Positions 1-5,343 of a DNA stretch of 5,959 nucleotides are shown piece after piece. The DNA is from Flavobacteriaceae bacterium. Lineage in GTDB: Bacteria > Bacteroidota > Bacteroidia > Flavobacteriales > Flavobacteriaceae. Made by a program: the position numbers and the translations under genes. How positions within the stretch are numbered: the first letter of the stretch is position 1; each line of letters starts with the position of its first letter. A model generated the notes under the pieces. It did not search any database. It was not told the origin of the DNA and saw nothing but the letters and a program-made list of their open reading frames with translations. Location of the stretch: NCBI GenBank assembly GCA_016763215.1, contig JAESUF010000145.1, positions 1 through 5,959 of the forward strand, written 5' to 3'.

Positions 1-139
1 AACGACTTAACACGATTAAGACCAAACCTATTAATACCAAATTACGCCTTGGCCAAATATTGGTTTTAAATGCCGAACCTATGGTGACTTTCGATTTTTT
101 GTTGGTTTTCTCTGAAGAAGTAGCTTGATAAGATTTCAT
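1..139 (-). CDS. Partial N-terminus of a probable ABC transporter (permease/ATPase type)
   Basis: An open frame reads leftward from ATG at 139-137 and is still open at the window edge, giving 46 residues. The start MKSYQATSSEKTNKKSK is polar and Lys-rich. It is followed by GSAFKTNIWPRRNLVLIGL and a hydrophobic stretch (about residues 33-46) that looks like the beginning of a first membrane helix. A basic cytoplasmic leader with an 'IWPRR' motif directly before helix 1 resembles the N-termini of Bacteroidetes MsbA-like exporters as I remember them. No Walker, signature or later membrane segments are in view, so the family is inferred from this short stretch only. The reading frame itself is well supported, because a consensus -7 box lies 18 bases upstream and AAGGA sits just before the ATG. 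It could instead be another polytopic membrane protein. Confidence 0.5.
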   Translation of the reverse strand, partial: MKSYQATSSEKTNKKSKVTIGSAFKTNIWPRRNLVLIGLVLIVLSR

Positions 140-157
140 ATATCCTTTTTAGTCAAA

Positions 158-165
158 CAAAGATA
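158..165 (-). promoter_or_regulatory. Consensus Bacteroidetes -7 box for the left-edge gene
   Basis: The minus strand reads TATCTTTG, an exact match to the TAnnTTTG element of the Bacteroidetes primary sigma factor. It would start transcription roughly 12-15 bases before the ATG at 139. The -33 element is less clear: the nearest TTG triplets (plus-strand caa at 191-193 and 194-196) give spacers of 25 and 28 bases, longer than the usual 17-23. The box implies that the left-edge gene has its own promoter and does not depend on readthrough from the phosphatase gene. Confidence 0.5.
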
Positions 166-234
166 CATTGGTTTCATGAACATGTGGACGCAACAAGTAT
201 AATTCTAGAAATAAGAATCAAAAAAAAGAATGCA

Positions 235-1092
235 TCAAAATCGCATCACAATACCAATACCTCTTGGTGACATTTGAAGGTCCCATGAGAGTTTTTGCTT
301 GATTCTTTGGTCGTTGTACTTCTTATCGTATTTCTTATCTAAATACTTGTCTATTGCCTCTACAATAAAAATACTAAATACTGTACTAAAAGCGATATCA
401 GAAATCCAATGAAAACGATCGATGATTCGGATAAAACCAGGAATGGAACCCACCGCATAAATCCCTGCTTTTACCCATGGACTTTTAAACTGTTTTGCAA
501 TGGCATAAGCGTTAGTAAAAGCTAGCATTGCATGTCCTGACGGAAAAGAATCGTAATCTTTGACTCGTGTCAAATGAAAGGGATCAAAGACATTTGAATT
601 ATCTCCACTTCGCGGTCTTGCACGACCAATAATTCGTTTTACAACTTGCTGAAAAAATCCAGAAGCCGTCGCTGAAGATATCAAGAGAACACCAGTTCTA
701 CGAAGTTTTTCATTATCGGTAAAAAGTCCAGTTAGATATACTGCAGTAGTTAGCATATAATTGTTTCCTGGTGCTGCAACATCATTTCCATAATTTGCCA
801 ACCAGCGAGGAACATCACTACGAATGCCATTTGTCCAATTATCAAATTCGTCATCAATAAAAAATAAACTTGCAGTACCAGCGGCAACGTATCCAAAATT
901 ACTCCATTGTTTCTTTTCCCAATGAAATGGCCTGCTATATGCATGTCCTACACCTCCAAAAACATTTCCTATGTCATAGGTAAAATTTCCCCATAAACTT
1001 TTGTCTTGGTTAAAATCAAGATTAGGAGTTGAAGATTGTCCGTTCGACGTACAGACAATAAAACAAAAAAGAATCGAAAATAGAACTTTCAT
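235..1092 (-). CDS. PAP2-family phosphatase, exported/membrane
   Basis: This 285-residue protein carries all three signature motifs of the PAP2/acid phosphatase superfamily. Motif 1 is KX6RP at K152 to R159-P160 (KRIIGRARP). Motif 2 is PSGH at 184-187. Motif 3 is RX5HX3D with R222, H228 and D232. The Ser that usually precedes the motif 3 Arg is Ile221. By family knowledge, H228 would be the nucleophile and H187 the acid/base, removing phosphate from a lipid or similar phosphomonoester or pyrophosphate on the outer face of the inner membrane. The N-terminus MKVLFSILFCFIVCTSNGQS is a signal peptide, probably cut near G18/Q19. Hydrophobic segments follow at about 66-80, 112-125, 133-147, 187-199, 207-220 and 231-247. 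The tail after 250 is charged and ends in a short strand-like stretch closing on Phe. The substrate (phosphatidate, undecaprenyl pyrophosphate, lipid A phosphate) cannot be told from sequence. A good promoter lies upstream, divergent from the serine hydrolase gene. Confidence 0.92.
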   Translation of the reverse strand: MKVLFSILFCFIVCTSNGQSSTPNLDFNQDKSLWGNFTYDIGNVFGGVGHAYSRPFHWEKKQWSNFGYVAAGTASLFFIDDEFDNWTNGIRSDVPRWLANYGNDVAAPGNNYMLTTAVYLTGLFTDNEKLRRTGVLLISSATASGFFQQVVKRIIGRARPRSGDNSNVFDPFHLTRVKDYDSFPSGHAMLAFTNAYAIAKQFKSPWVKAGIYAVGSIPGFIRIIDRFHWISDIAFSTVFSIFIVEAIDKYLDKKYDKKYNDQRIKQKLSWDLQMSPRGIGIVMRF

Positions 1093-1120
1093 AATTACAA
1101 ATACTAAATTGGAAACGCGA

Positions 1121-1150
1121 TAAATGTACTGATATTTTATATCTTGTCAA
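1121..1150 (-). promoter_or_regulatory. Promoter of the PAP2 phosphatase gene
   Basis: On the minus strand TTG (plus-strand caa at 1148-1150) is followed after exactly 19 bases by TACATTTA (plus 1121-1128). That is one mismatch from TAnnTTTG at close to the preferred spacing of Bacteroidetes promoters. Transcription would begin around 1114-1118, giving a leader of roughly 22-26 bases before the ATG at 1092. The -33 triplet lies just ahead of the start codon of the divergent hydrolase gene (1153), so the two promoters must share this roughly 60-base gap. Confidence 0.5.
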
Positions 1151-1152
1151 TC

Positions 1153-2262
1153 ATGAATAAAAAAACTTCTACGATAAAATCATCGCTTTTTATTTTAGCT
1201 TTGCTTGTGTGTTTTGCTAGTTTCGGACAAGAATCCTATCAATACCGAAAACCAAAGACACTAACTGATGGTTGGAAAACAAACAATCTCCTCTCCCGTA
1301 GTATTGACACCTCAAGATTTTATAAATTGTTTACCCAGTTAAAAGGAGGCAAACATAAAATACACAGTGTTTTATTAATTCAAAAAGGCGAGCTCATTTT
1401 AGAAGAATACTTTGGTGATTACTCCATCAATTCTCAACACGATCTTCGCTCTGTTTCAAAAAGTATTCAGTCAATTTTATTAGGAATCGCAATTGACAAA
1501 GGTTTTATTGATGACATAAATGATCCTATTTCAAAATACATTAAGAACCCGTCACCTCAAAAAAATAGAGATTCTCGAAAAGAAAAAATCACCATCAAAC
1601 ACCTTATAACCATGTCTTCTGGACTCGATTGTAATGATTGGGATAAAGGGTCAAAGGGTCAAGAAGACAAAGTGTATCGAAAGAAAAACTGGCTACACTA
1701 TTTTTTAAACCTACCCTTAATTAATGAACCAGGAACTATTTCTAATTACTGTACTGTAGGTCAGATTTTAGCAACTGAAATTATTAGTAGAACTAGTGGA
1801 ATGCCTATTGACAAATTTGCAGAAAAATATTTATTTACACCATTAGATATTACAAATTTAAGTTGGGGACATACCTCCAAAAAGAAAGTACTTACTTCTG
1901 GGAAACGATTGTATATGACTCCCAGAGATATGGCGAAAATTGGTTTATTAATCCTACATAAAGGAATATGGGGAGAACACCAAGTGGTTTCAGAAAAATG
2001 GATTGAAGAATCTACAAGTCCAAAAACAAAAATTACGGGTCTTGATTATGGTTATTTGTGGTGGAATATTCCAGCGACAGTAAATGGCAAGACCGTTATT
2101 TCTAAATTGGCTACGGGTAATGGAGGACAGTATATTTTTATTTATCCTGAATTGGACATTGTTGCTGTATTTACTGGTGGAGCTTATAATTCTCAAGAAG
2201 ACAAACTTCCTTTCGCTATTGTAAACAATGTATTCTTACATGCCTTTCTCTCAAAAAAATAG
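1153..2262 (+). CDS. Exported serine hydrolase, beta-lactamase/class C fold
   Basis: This is a 369-residue protein read from ATG at 1153. An in-frame TTG nine bases earlier (1144) would add only three residues and lies inside the probable promoter, so ATG is preferred. The N-terminus MNKKTSTIKSSLFILALLVC is a signal peptide with probable cleavage near ASFG/QES, placing the enzyme in the periplasm or outside. The active-site SxxK motif is S100-V-S-K103 (in LRSVSKSIQSILLGIAID). The second motif is Y199-C-T201, where penicillin-binding relatives have YxN. The third region is GNGGQYIFIYPELD at about 322-335, in place of the KTG box, as is common in esterase-like members. The family (PF00144) includes class C beta-lactamases, DD-peptidases, esterases and 6-aminohexanoate-dimer hydrolases. 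The GGQYIF...DIVAVFTGG tail is typical of the last group and of uncharacterised serine hydrolases. The fold and the acyl-enzyme mechanism are secure, but the substrate is not, and I would not call it a beta-lactamase. Confidence 0.9.
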   Translation: MNKKTSTIKSSLFILALLVCFASFGQESYQYRKPKTLTDGWKTNNLLSRSIDTSRFYKLFTQLKGGKHKIHSVLLIQKGELILEEYFGDYSINSQHDLRSVSKSIQSILLGIAIDKGFIDDINDPISKYIKNPSPQKNRDSRKEKITIKHLITMSSGLDCNDWDKGSKGQEDKVYRKKNWLHYFLNLPLINEPGTISNYCTVGQILATEIISRTSGMPIDKFAEKYLFTPLDITNLSWGHTSKKKVLTSGKRLYMTPRDMAKIGLLILHKGIWGEHQVVSEKWIEESTSPKTKITGLDYGYLWWNIPATVNGKTVISKLATGNGGQYIFIYPELDIVAVFTGGAYNSQEDKLPFAIVNNVFLHAFLSKK

Positions 2263-2264
2263 TA

Positions 2265-2906
2265 TTATTTTAAGAATCTTAAAAATTGGTCCCTATTAAT
2301 TTCTCTCGCTCCCAAACTATCTAAATGCGGATTGTATACCTGACAGTCTATTAGTTGATAGTTTTTAGTTTTCACTAAATGAATGAAAGCAATTTTGGAA
2401 GCGTTAGACATTCTCGAGAACATACTCTCACCACAGAAAACGCCCCCTATTTCTAACCCATACAATCCTCCTACCAATTCTATTGGTTTCTCATCGGAAT
2501 CGAGACGCCAAACTTCAATAGACTTTGCGTGACCTAATTTGTGCAGTTTGATGTAGGCTTGTTCCATTTCATTGGTAATCCATGTCCCTAAACCATCATT
2601 TCGTTCGATCTTTTTACAATGAGAAATCACTTCTTCAAAAGCTTGATTTTCGGTAATCCTAAAATCTCCTTTTTTCATCACCTGTTTCATCGATTTAGAA
2701 ACTTTCAATTCATCAGGAAATAAAACCATTCGCTCTGGAGGACAATGCCATAAAATTGGATACTCTTCAGAATACCAAGGAAAAACACCTCTTCGATAGG
2801 CATACATTAATCGCTCTGGTGACAAATCTCCTCCTATGGCAAGTATTCCTTCTTCTGAAGCAGATTCGTAAGGAGGGAATTCTATTTTTTCAGTTAACCA
2901 GATCAT
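2265..2906 (-). CDS. aat: Leucyl/phenylalanyl-tRNA-protein transferase
   Basis: A complete 213-residue Aat protein, slightly shorter than the E. coli enzyme (about 234). It moves Leu or Phe from aminoacyl-tRNA onto proteins with N-terminal Arg or Lys, creating an N-degron read by ClpS and degraded by ClpAP in the cytoplasm. Family blocks appear in order: GILAIGGDLSPERLMYAYRR (20-39) with GVFPW after it, LWHCPPERMVL (52-62), GTWITNEMEQAYIKLHKLGH (107-126), LVGGLYGLEIGGVFCGESMF (144-163), and LIDCQVYNPHLDSLGA (185-200). E160, D187 and Q189 correspond to the residues proposed as catalytic in the E. coli enzyme (E156, D186 and Q188, from memory). The usual GHAHS.EVW motif reads GHAKSIEVW. The 3' end converges on the serine hydrolase gene with two bases between the stops. 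The start at 2906 follows a heptad tandem array, and no Shine-Dalgarno site is visible. It may be cotranscribed with the transporter gene upstream. Confidence 0.96.
   Translation of the reverse strand: MIWLTEKIEFPPYESASEEGILAIGGDLSPERLMYAYRRGVFPWYSEEYPILWHCPPERMVLFPDELKVSKSMKQVMKKGDFRITENQAFEEVISHCKKIERNDGLGTWITNEMEQAYIKLHKLGHAKSIEVWRLDSDEKPIELVGGLYGLEIGGVFCGESMFSRMSNASKIAFIHLVKTKNYQLIDCQVYNPHLDSLGAREINRDQFLRFLK
2268..2284. other. AT-rich palindrome at the convergent gene ends
   Basis: TTTTAAGA and TCTTAAAA form perfect 8-base arms around a single central A, inside the last codons of aat and just past the hydrolase stop. As RNA it would fold as about six A-U pairs around a GAATC loop. On the minus strand a run of seven T (2252-2258) follows about ten bases later. 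It could weakly assist termination of aat, but the stem has no G-C pairs and the T run is not adjacent, so I do not call it a terminator. Confidence 0.3.
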
Positions 2907-2912
2907 TTATTT

Positions 2913-2952
2913 AGTTATGAGTTATGAGTTATGAGTTATGAGTTATGAGTTA
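2913..2952. repeat. Tandem heptanucleotide array, AGTTATG x 5.7
   Basis: Five perfect copies of AGTTATG followed by AGTTA occupy 40 bases with no mismatch. The array fills nearly the whole gap between the transporter stop and the aat start. In the direction of transcription (minus strand) the unit reads TAACTCA. The first TAA of the array (2950-2952) is the stop codon of the transporter, and six bases separate the far end from the aat ATG. Because seven is not a multiple of three, the array contains TAA in all three frames. Loss or gain of units by slippage would change the spacing between the genes but neither protein. Short heptad arrays in intergenic DNA are, from memory, found in many Flavobacteriia and cyanobacteria. 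Confidence 0.97.
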
Positions 2953-4329
2953 AAATAACAACAATCCTCCAATATAGATAATGCTTCCCACCACCATGGC
3001 TATCAACGTATAGGGCAAGATTTCTTTTGCTTTTAATTTGGTAATGCCTAATAATGGTAATGCCCAAAAAGGTTGCATCATATTGGTAATTTGATCTCCA
3101 TAAGCCAACGCCATTATAGCTTTGTTTAAAGGCACTCCTAATCGCAACGCAGACTCTACCACAATAGGCCCTTGAACTACCCATTGCCCACCTCCACTAG
3201 GCACAAATATATTAACGAGTCCTGCGCTAAAAAAAGTAAAAATAGGCAAGGTTGTTGCTGTGGAAACAGACACGAAGAAATCTGAAATCTGAGTAACCAT
3301 TCCTGAACTACTCATAATTCCCATAATTCCAAAATACAAAGGAAATTGAATCAAAATTCCTGAAACATCAGAAATGGACTCGCTTACTGCATTTGTGAAT
3401 TTTTTGAAACTTCCATGTAAGATGATTCCCAATCCCAGCATTAAAAAATTAATAAGATTTGGTGTTATTTTTAAGGCCTTTATATCTTCAAAATACCGAT
3501 ACGTGAAGGCTAGGATAATGATCAGACCAAATGTAATTGCTAAAATTCTGGAGCTATCCAGTTTCTCTGCTTTTGTTTCTGGTTTCTCATCTGCATTCAT
3601 CTGATACATTGGCAAGTTTATCTCTGTTGGATTTGATTTTTTGCCTAACCAATAAAACAATCCAGAAATTACAATAACTACTGTTAAAAAAATCAACAGA
3701 TTCGAAGTACTAAATATGGTCTGACTGTAATTAATTGTCTCTGGTATTTGGGATAAAATCTCTGGAGAAGACACCTCTTTCATAATACTCGCTATGTGTC
3801 CATCTTCATTAATCTTGATTGGAGCTGATCCTGAAATCCCCCCATGCCAAACCATTAAGCCCATATAACCAGCAGCTCCAATAATTGGGTAATTCAATTT
3901 AATATTATTTCGTTGTGCGTGTTCCGCTACTTTACGTGCCAATAATGCTCCGAAGATTAAACCCAAACCCCAATTAAAAAAAGCAACGATCATCGTTGTC
4001 GAAGCTACAATAGCAGCACTTGTTGCCGTGTCTTTACAAAATATCGTGACTTTTACAATAGCACTACTAATAGGCTTACTCAGTACTAAAACATGTCCTA
4101 AAACTAATATCAGCATCATTTGATACCCAAAAACCAACAATCCATTTGTCCAAATTCCAGCTTCCCAAAAAGTTAGCACCTCAACTGAATAAGAAAAAAA
4201 ACCTATCTCTGCTGGTCTGGTAAAAAAGACCGCTAAAAGAATGGTAATCAAGGTTAATAAAATGGCTATCGTAAAAGGAGACGGTAAGTACTTCTTAAAA
4301 ATAGTTTCGATTGCCTTGGTGATATTCAT
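2950..4329 (-). CDS. Short-chain fatty acid transporter, AtoE family
   Basis: A 459-residue polytopic inner-membrane protein matching the AtoE/SCFA_trans family (PF02667) in length and motifs. E. coli AtoE is about 440 residues and is linked to acetoacetate and butyrate use. Recognisable blocks are the N-terminal LPSPFTIAILLTLITILLA (15-33), FFNWGLGLIFGALLARKVAE (117-136), GYMGLMVWHGGISGSAP (154-170), IMSSSGMVTQISDFFVS (338-354), FVPSGGGQWVVQGPIV (375-390) and GDQITNMMQPFWALPLLG (411-428). Roughly ten to twelve hydrophobic segments are visible, with a hydrophilic loop at about 229-262. The likely role is uptake of short-chain fatty acids such as butyrate. No ato-type CoA transferase or thiolase gene is adjacent, so the substrate is inferred from family alone. 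The minus strand has TAAATTTA six bases before the ATG, but no matching -33 triplet, so the promoter is unresolved. The gene runs toward aat and may share its transcript. The stop codon is the first triplet of the heptad array. Confidence 0.9.
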   Translation of the reverse strand: MNITKAIETIFKKYLPSPFTIAILLTLITILLAVFFTRPAEIGFFSYSVEVLTFWEAGIWTNGLLVFGYQMMLILVLGHVLVLSKPISSAIVKVTIFCKDTATSAAIVASTTMIVAFFNWGLGLIFGALLARKVAEHAQRNNIKLNYPIIGAAGYMGLMVWHGGISGSAPIKINEDGHIASIMKEVSSPEILSQIPETINYSQTIFSTSNLLIFLTVVIVISGLFYWLGKKSNPTEINLPMYQMNADEKPETKAEKLDSSRILAITFGLIIILAFTYRYFEDIKALKITPNLINFLMLGLGIILHGSFKKFTNAVSESISDVSGILIQFPLYFGIMGIMSSSGMVTQISDFFVSVSTATTLPIFTFFSAGLVNIFVPSGGGQWVVQGPIVVESALRLGVPLNKAIMALAYGDQITNMMQPFWALPLLGITKLKAKEILPYTLIAMVVGSIIYIGGLLLF

Positions 4330-4429
4330 TGGGTTAAATTTATAAGCTAATGTAAAAAGAAAAATTAATTATTTGAATTTTCCGTTAAAAAGAGAAAATC
4401 ATGCTTATTTTGTGACTGTTTTTAACGTT

Positions 4430-5044
4430 ATGAAACCAAAAAAAAGAAAAAAATCGAAAGCTAAATTATTACACCAGTACTATTCGTACACTGGGTTTTA
4501 TGCTTTTATTGGAAAAAGTTTAAAAAAAGCAGCTCTCCCAATTATTATTATAGTAATTGCTCTATACTTGGTAAACAAATATGTTTTTACCATCGATGAT
4601 AGTTTACAATTATTAAATGAGTCTTTTTCTAGAACAGGTGTTTTAATCACATTTTTCATTTCTGAAACGATACTTGGATTAATCCCACCAGAGATTTTTA
4701 TTGGTTGGTCTAAAAAAACAGCAGATCCAATTTTGAACCTGGCTATTTTGGCTACCTTATCTTATATCGGGGGAATTATTACTTTCTTTATTGGGAAAGC
4801 TACATTAAGAATTCATTCTGTAAGAAATTACTTGGAAGTAAAAATGGCTAAACATTTAAAGAACACCAGTAAATGGGGAGGCTTTTTAATACTTATTGGT
4901 GCTTTATTACCTGTACCTTTCTCAATTACATGCTTAACTGCAGGAATGATTAAATACCCTTTAAAAGGGGTCGTTCTTTTTGGCCTTTTCCGTTTTGCTC
5001 GTTTTGCTTTGTACGCTTGGGCAATCTTTAGCGTAGTAAAATAA
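4430..5044 (+). CDS. VTT/DedA-like small membrane protein
   Basis: Read from ATG at 4430 this is a 204-residue integral membrane protein. An in-frame TTG at 4373 would add 19 residues (MNFPLKRENHAYFVTVFNV), which lie in the gap shared with the divergent transporter gene and look non-coding, so the ATG is preferred. The N-terminus MKPKKRKKSKAK is very basic and should stay in the cytoplasm. Hydrophobic stretches lie at about 36-49, 69-85, 103-122, 151-170 and 180-203. The order GLIPPEIF (83-90), SYIGGIITFFIGK (111-123) and WGGFLILIGALLPVPFS (149-165) followed by AGM...PLKGVVLF (171-184) follows the DedA/VTT pattern of re-entrant loop, G-x-x-G-F-IGK segment, and an 'xP.P' loop followed by AG. 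Members of this superfamily are implicated in lipid flipping across the membrane and in envelope homeostasis. This one is short and diverged, and its own function is unknown. The next gene starts 44 bases downstream with its own -7 box. Confidence 0.72.
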   Translation: MKPKKRKKSKAKLLHQYYSYTGFYAFIGKSLKKAALPIIIIVIALYLVNKYVFTIDDSLQLLNESFSRTGVLITFFISETILGLIPPEIFIGWSKKTADPILNLAILATLSYIGGIITFFIGKATLRIHSVRNYLEVKMAKHLKNTSKWGGFLILIGALLPVPFSITCLTAGMIKYPLKGVVLFGLFRFARFALYAWAIFSVVK

Positions 5045-5057
5045 AAGCAGTACATTT

Positions 5058-5082
5058 TTGACTAATAAATCTAGTATCTTTA
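5058..5082 (+). promoter_or_regulatory. Promoter of the DUF1456 gene, close to its start codon
   Basis: TATCTTTA at 5075-5082 differs from the Bacteroidetes -7 consensus TAnnTTTG only in the last base. TTGAC begins at 5058, and the spacer of 14 bases is short against the usual 17-23. The ATG is at 5089, six bases after the box, so transcription would start at or within a few bases of the start codon and the mRNA would be leaderless or nearly so. The -7 box is fairly convincing, the -33 element less so. Confidence 0.45.
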
Positions 5083-5088
5083 CGCTCT

Positions 5089-5328
5089 ATGGGATTAACA
5101 AATAATGATATTTTTAAAAAACTTCGTGTTGCTCACAAATTTCGTGATGACGATATTGTAAAAATTTGCTCTTTGGTAGATTTTAAAGTTTCTAAAAGTG
5201 AACTTGGTGCTTTCTTTAGAAAAGAAGATCACCCAAAATATATGGAATGCGGTGATCAAATACTACGAAATTTCCTAAACGGGTTAGTCATTCATCTTCG
5301 GGGGCCTATGCCTGAAAAGAAGAAATAA
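5089..5328 (+). CDS. Single-repeat DUF1456 protein, YehS-like
   Basis: A 79-residue soluble protein beginning MGLTNNDIFKKLRVAHKFRD. It belongs to DUF1456 (PF07308), whose best known member, E. coli YehS, has two copies of the domain in about 156 residues. From memory, the present sequence matches the second half of YehS block for block: N-N-x-I-x-KKLR-A near residues 5-15, the DDI segment at 21-23, V-S...E at 34-38, the DHPKYMECGDQILRNFLNGL stretch (47-66) against DH..F.ECGDQFLR.FL.GL, then a basic tail ending KKK. That alignment also fixes the start. The domain is predicted all-helical with no enzyme motif, and its function is unknown. The stop codon forms one arm of a hairpin shared with the convergent channel gene. 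Expression probably relies on the adjacent -7 box, with possible readthrough from the VTT gene. Confidence 0.88.
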   Translation: MGLTNNDIFKKLRVAHKFRDDDIVKICSLVDFKVSKSELGAFFRKEDHPKYMECGDQILRNFLNGLVIHLRGPMPEKKK

Positions 5329-5343
5329 ACCCTTATGGGTTTA
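5326..5343. terminator. Hairpin between convergent genes; likely terminator of the channel gene
   Basis: TAAACCC (5326-5332), loop TTAT and GGGTTTA (5337-5343) form a perfect 7-base stem. Read on the minus strand, the stem is followed by TTTCTTCTTTTC (5325-5314), a U-rich tail suited to intrinsic termination of the MscS gene. On the plus strand the following CTCTCCTTCTG is pyrimidine-rich but poor in T, so termination of the DUF1456 transcript would be weaker. The outermost three bases at each end are the TAA stop codons of the two genes. Confidence 0.7.

Noticed and set aside
140..234. A terminator for the PAP2 gene in the gap after its stop
   Set aside because: There is a run of eight T on the minus strand just past the stop, but no convincing GC-containing stem before it. 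The only inverted repeat (around TTCTAGAA, near 203-210) is weak and lies beyond the T run.
750..944. A 64-codon open frame on the minus strand within the PAP2 gene
   Set aside because: It overlaps the phosphatase in another frame, has no family resemblance and has no promoter of its own.
1153..1230. A lipoprotein signal in the hydrolase (LLVC), and a similar FIVC in the PAP2 protein
   Set aside because: The residue before Cys is Val in both, where a lipobox needs Gly, Ala or Ser, so ordinary signal peptides are more likely.
1990..2196. A 68-codon minus-strand frame opposite the serine hydrolase
   Set aside because: It is antisense to conserved hydrolase sequence, including the GNGGQ region, and encodes nothing recognisable.
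2936..3184. An 82-codon minus-strand frame overlapping the transporter's 3' end and the heptad array
   Set aside because: It is an out-of-frame shadow of the transporter, whose family motifs occupy the same bases.
3374..3604. A 76-codon plus-strand frame inside the transporter gene
   Set aside because: It is antisense to a well-supported coding region and shows no motif.
4330..4429. Promoters for the divergent transporter and VTT genes
   Set aside because: The gap is very AT-rich. TAAATTTA on the minus strand and TTATTTTG on the plus strand resemble -7 boxes, but neither has a TTG at acceptable spacing, so I do not list them as features.
4828..5055. A 75-codon minus-strand frame opposite the VTT-like gene
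   Set aside because: Its Lys-rich product is the mirror of the conserved membrane segments and has no support.
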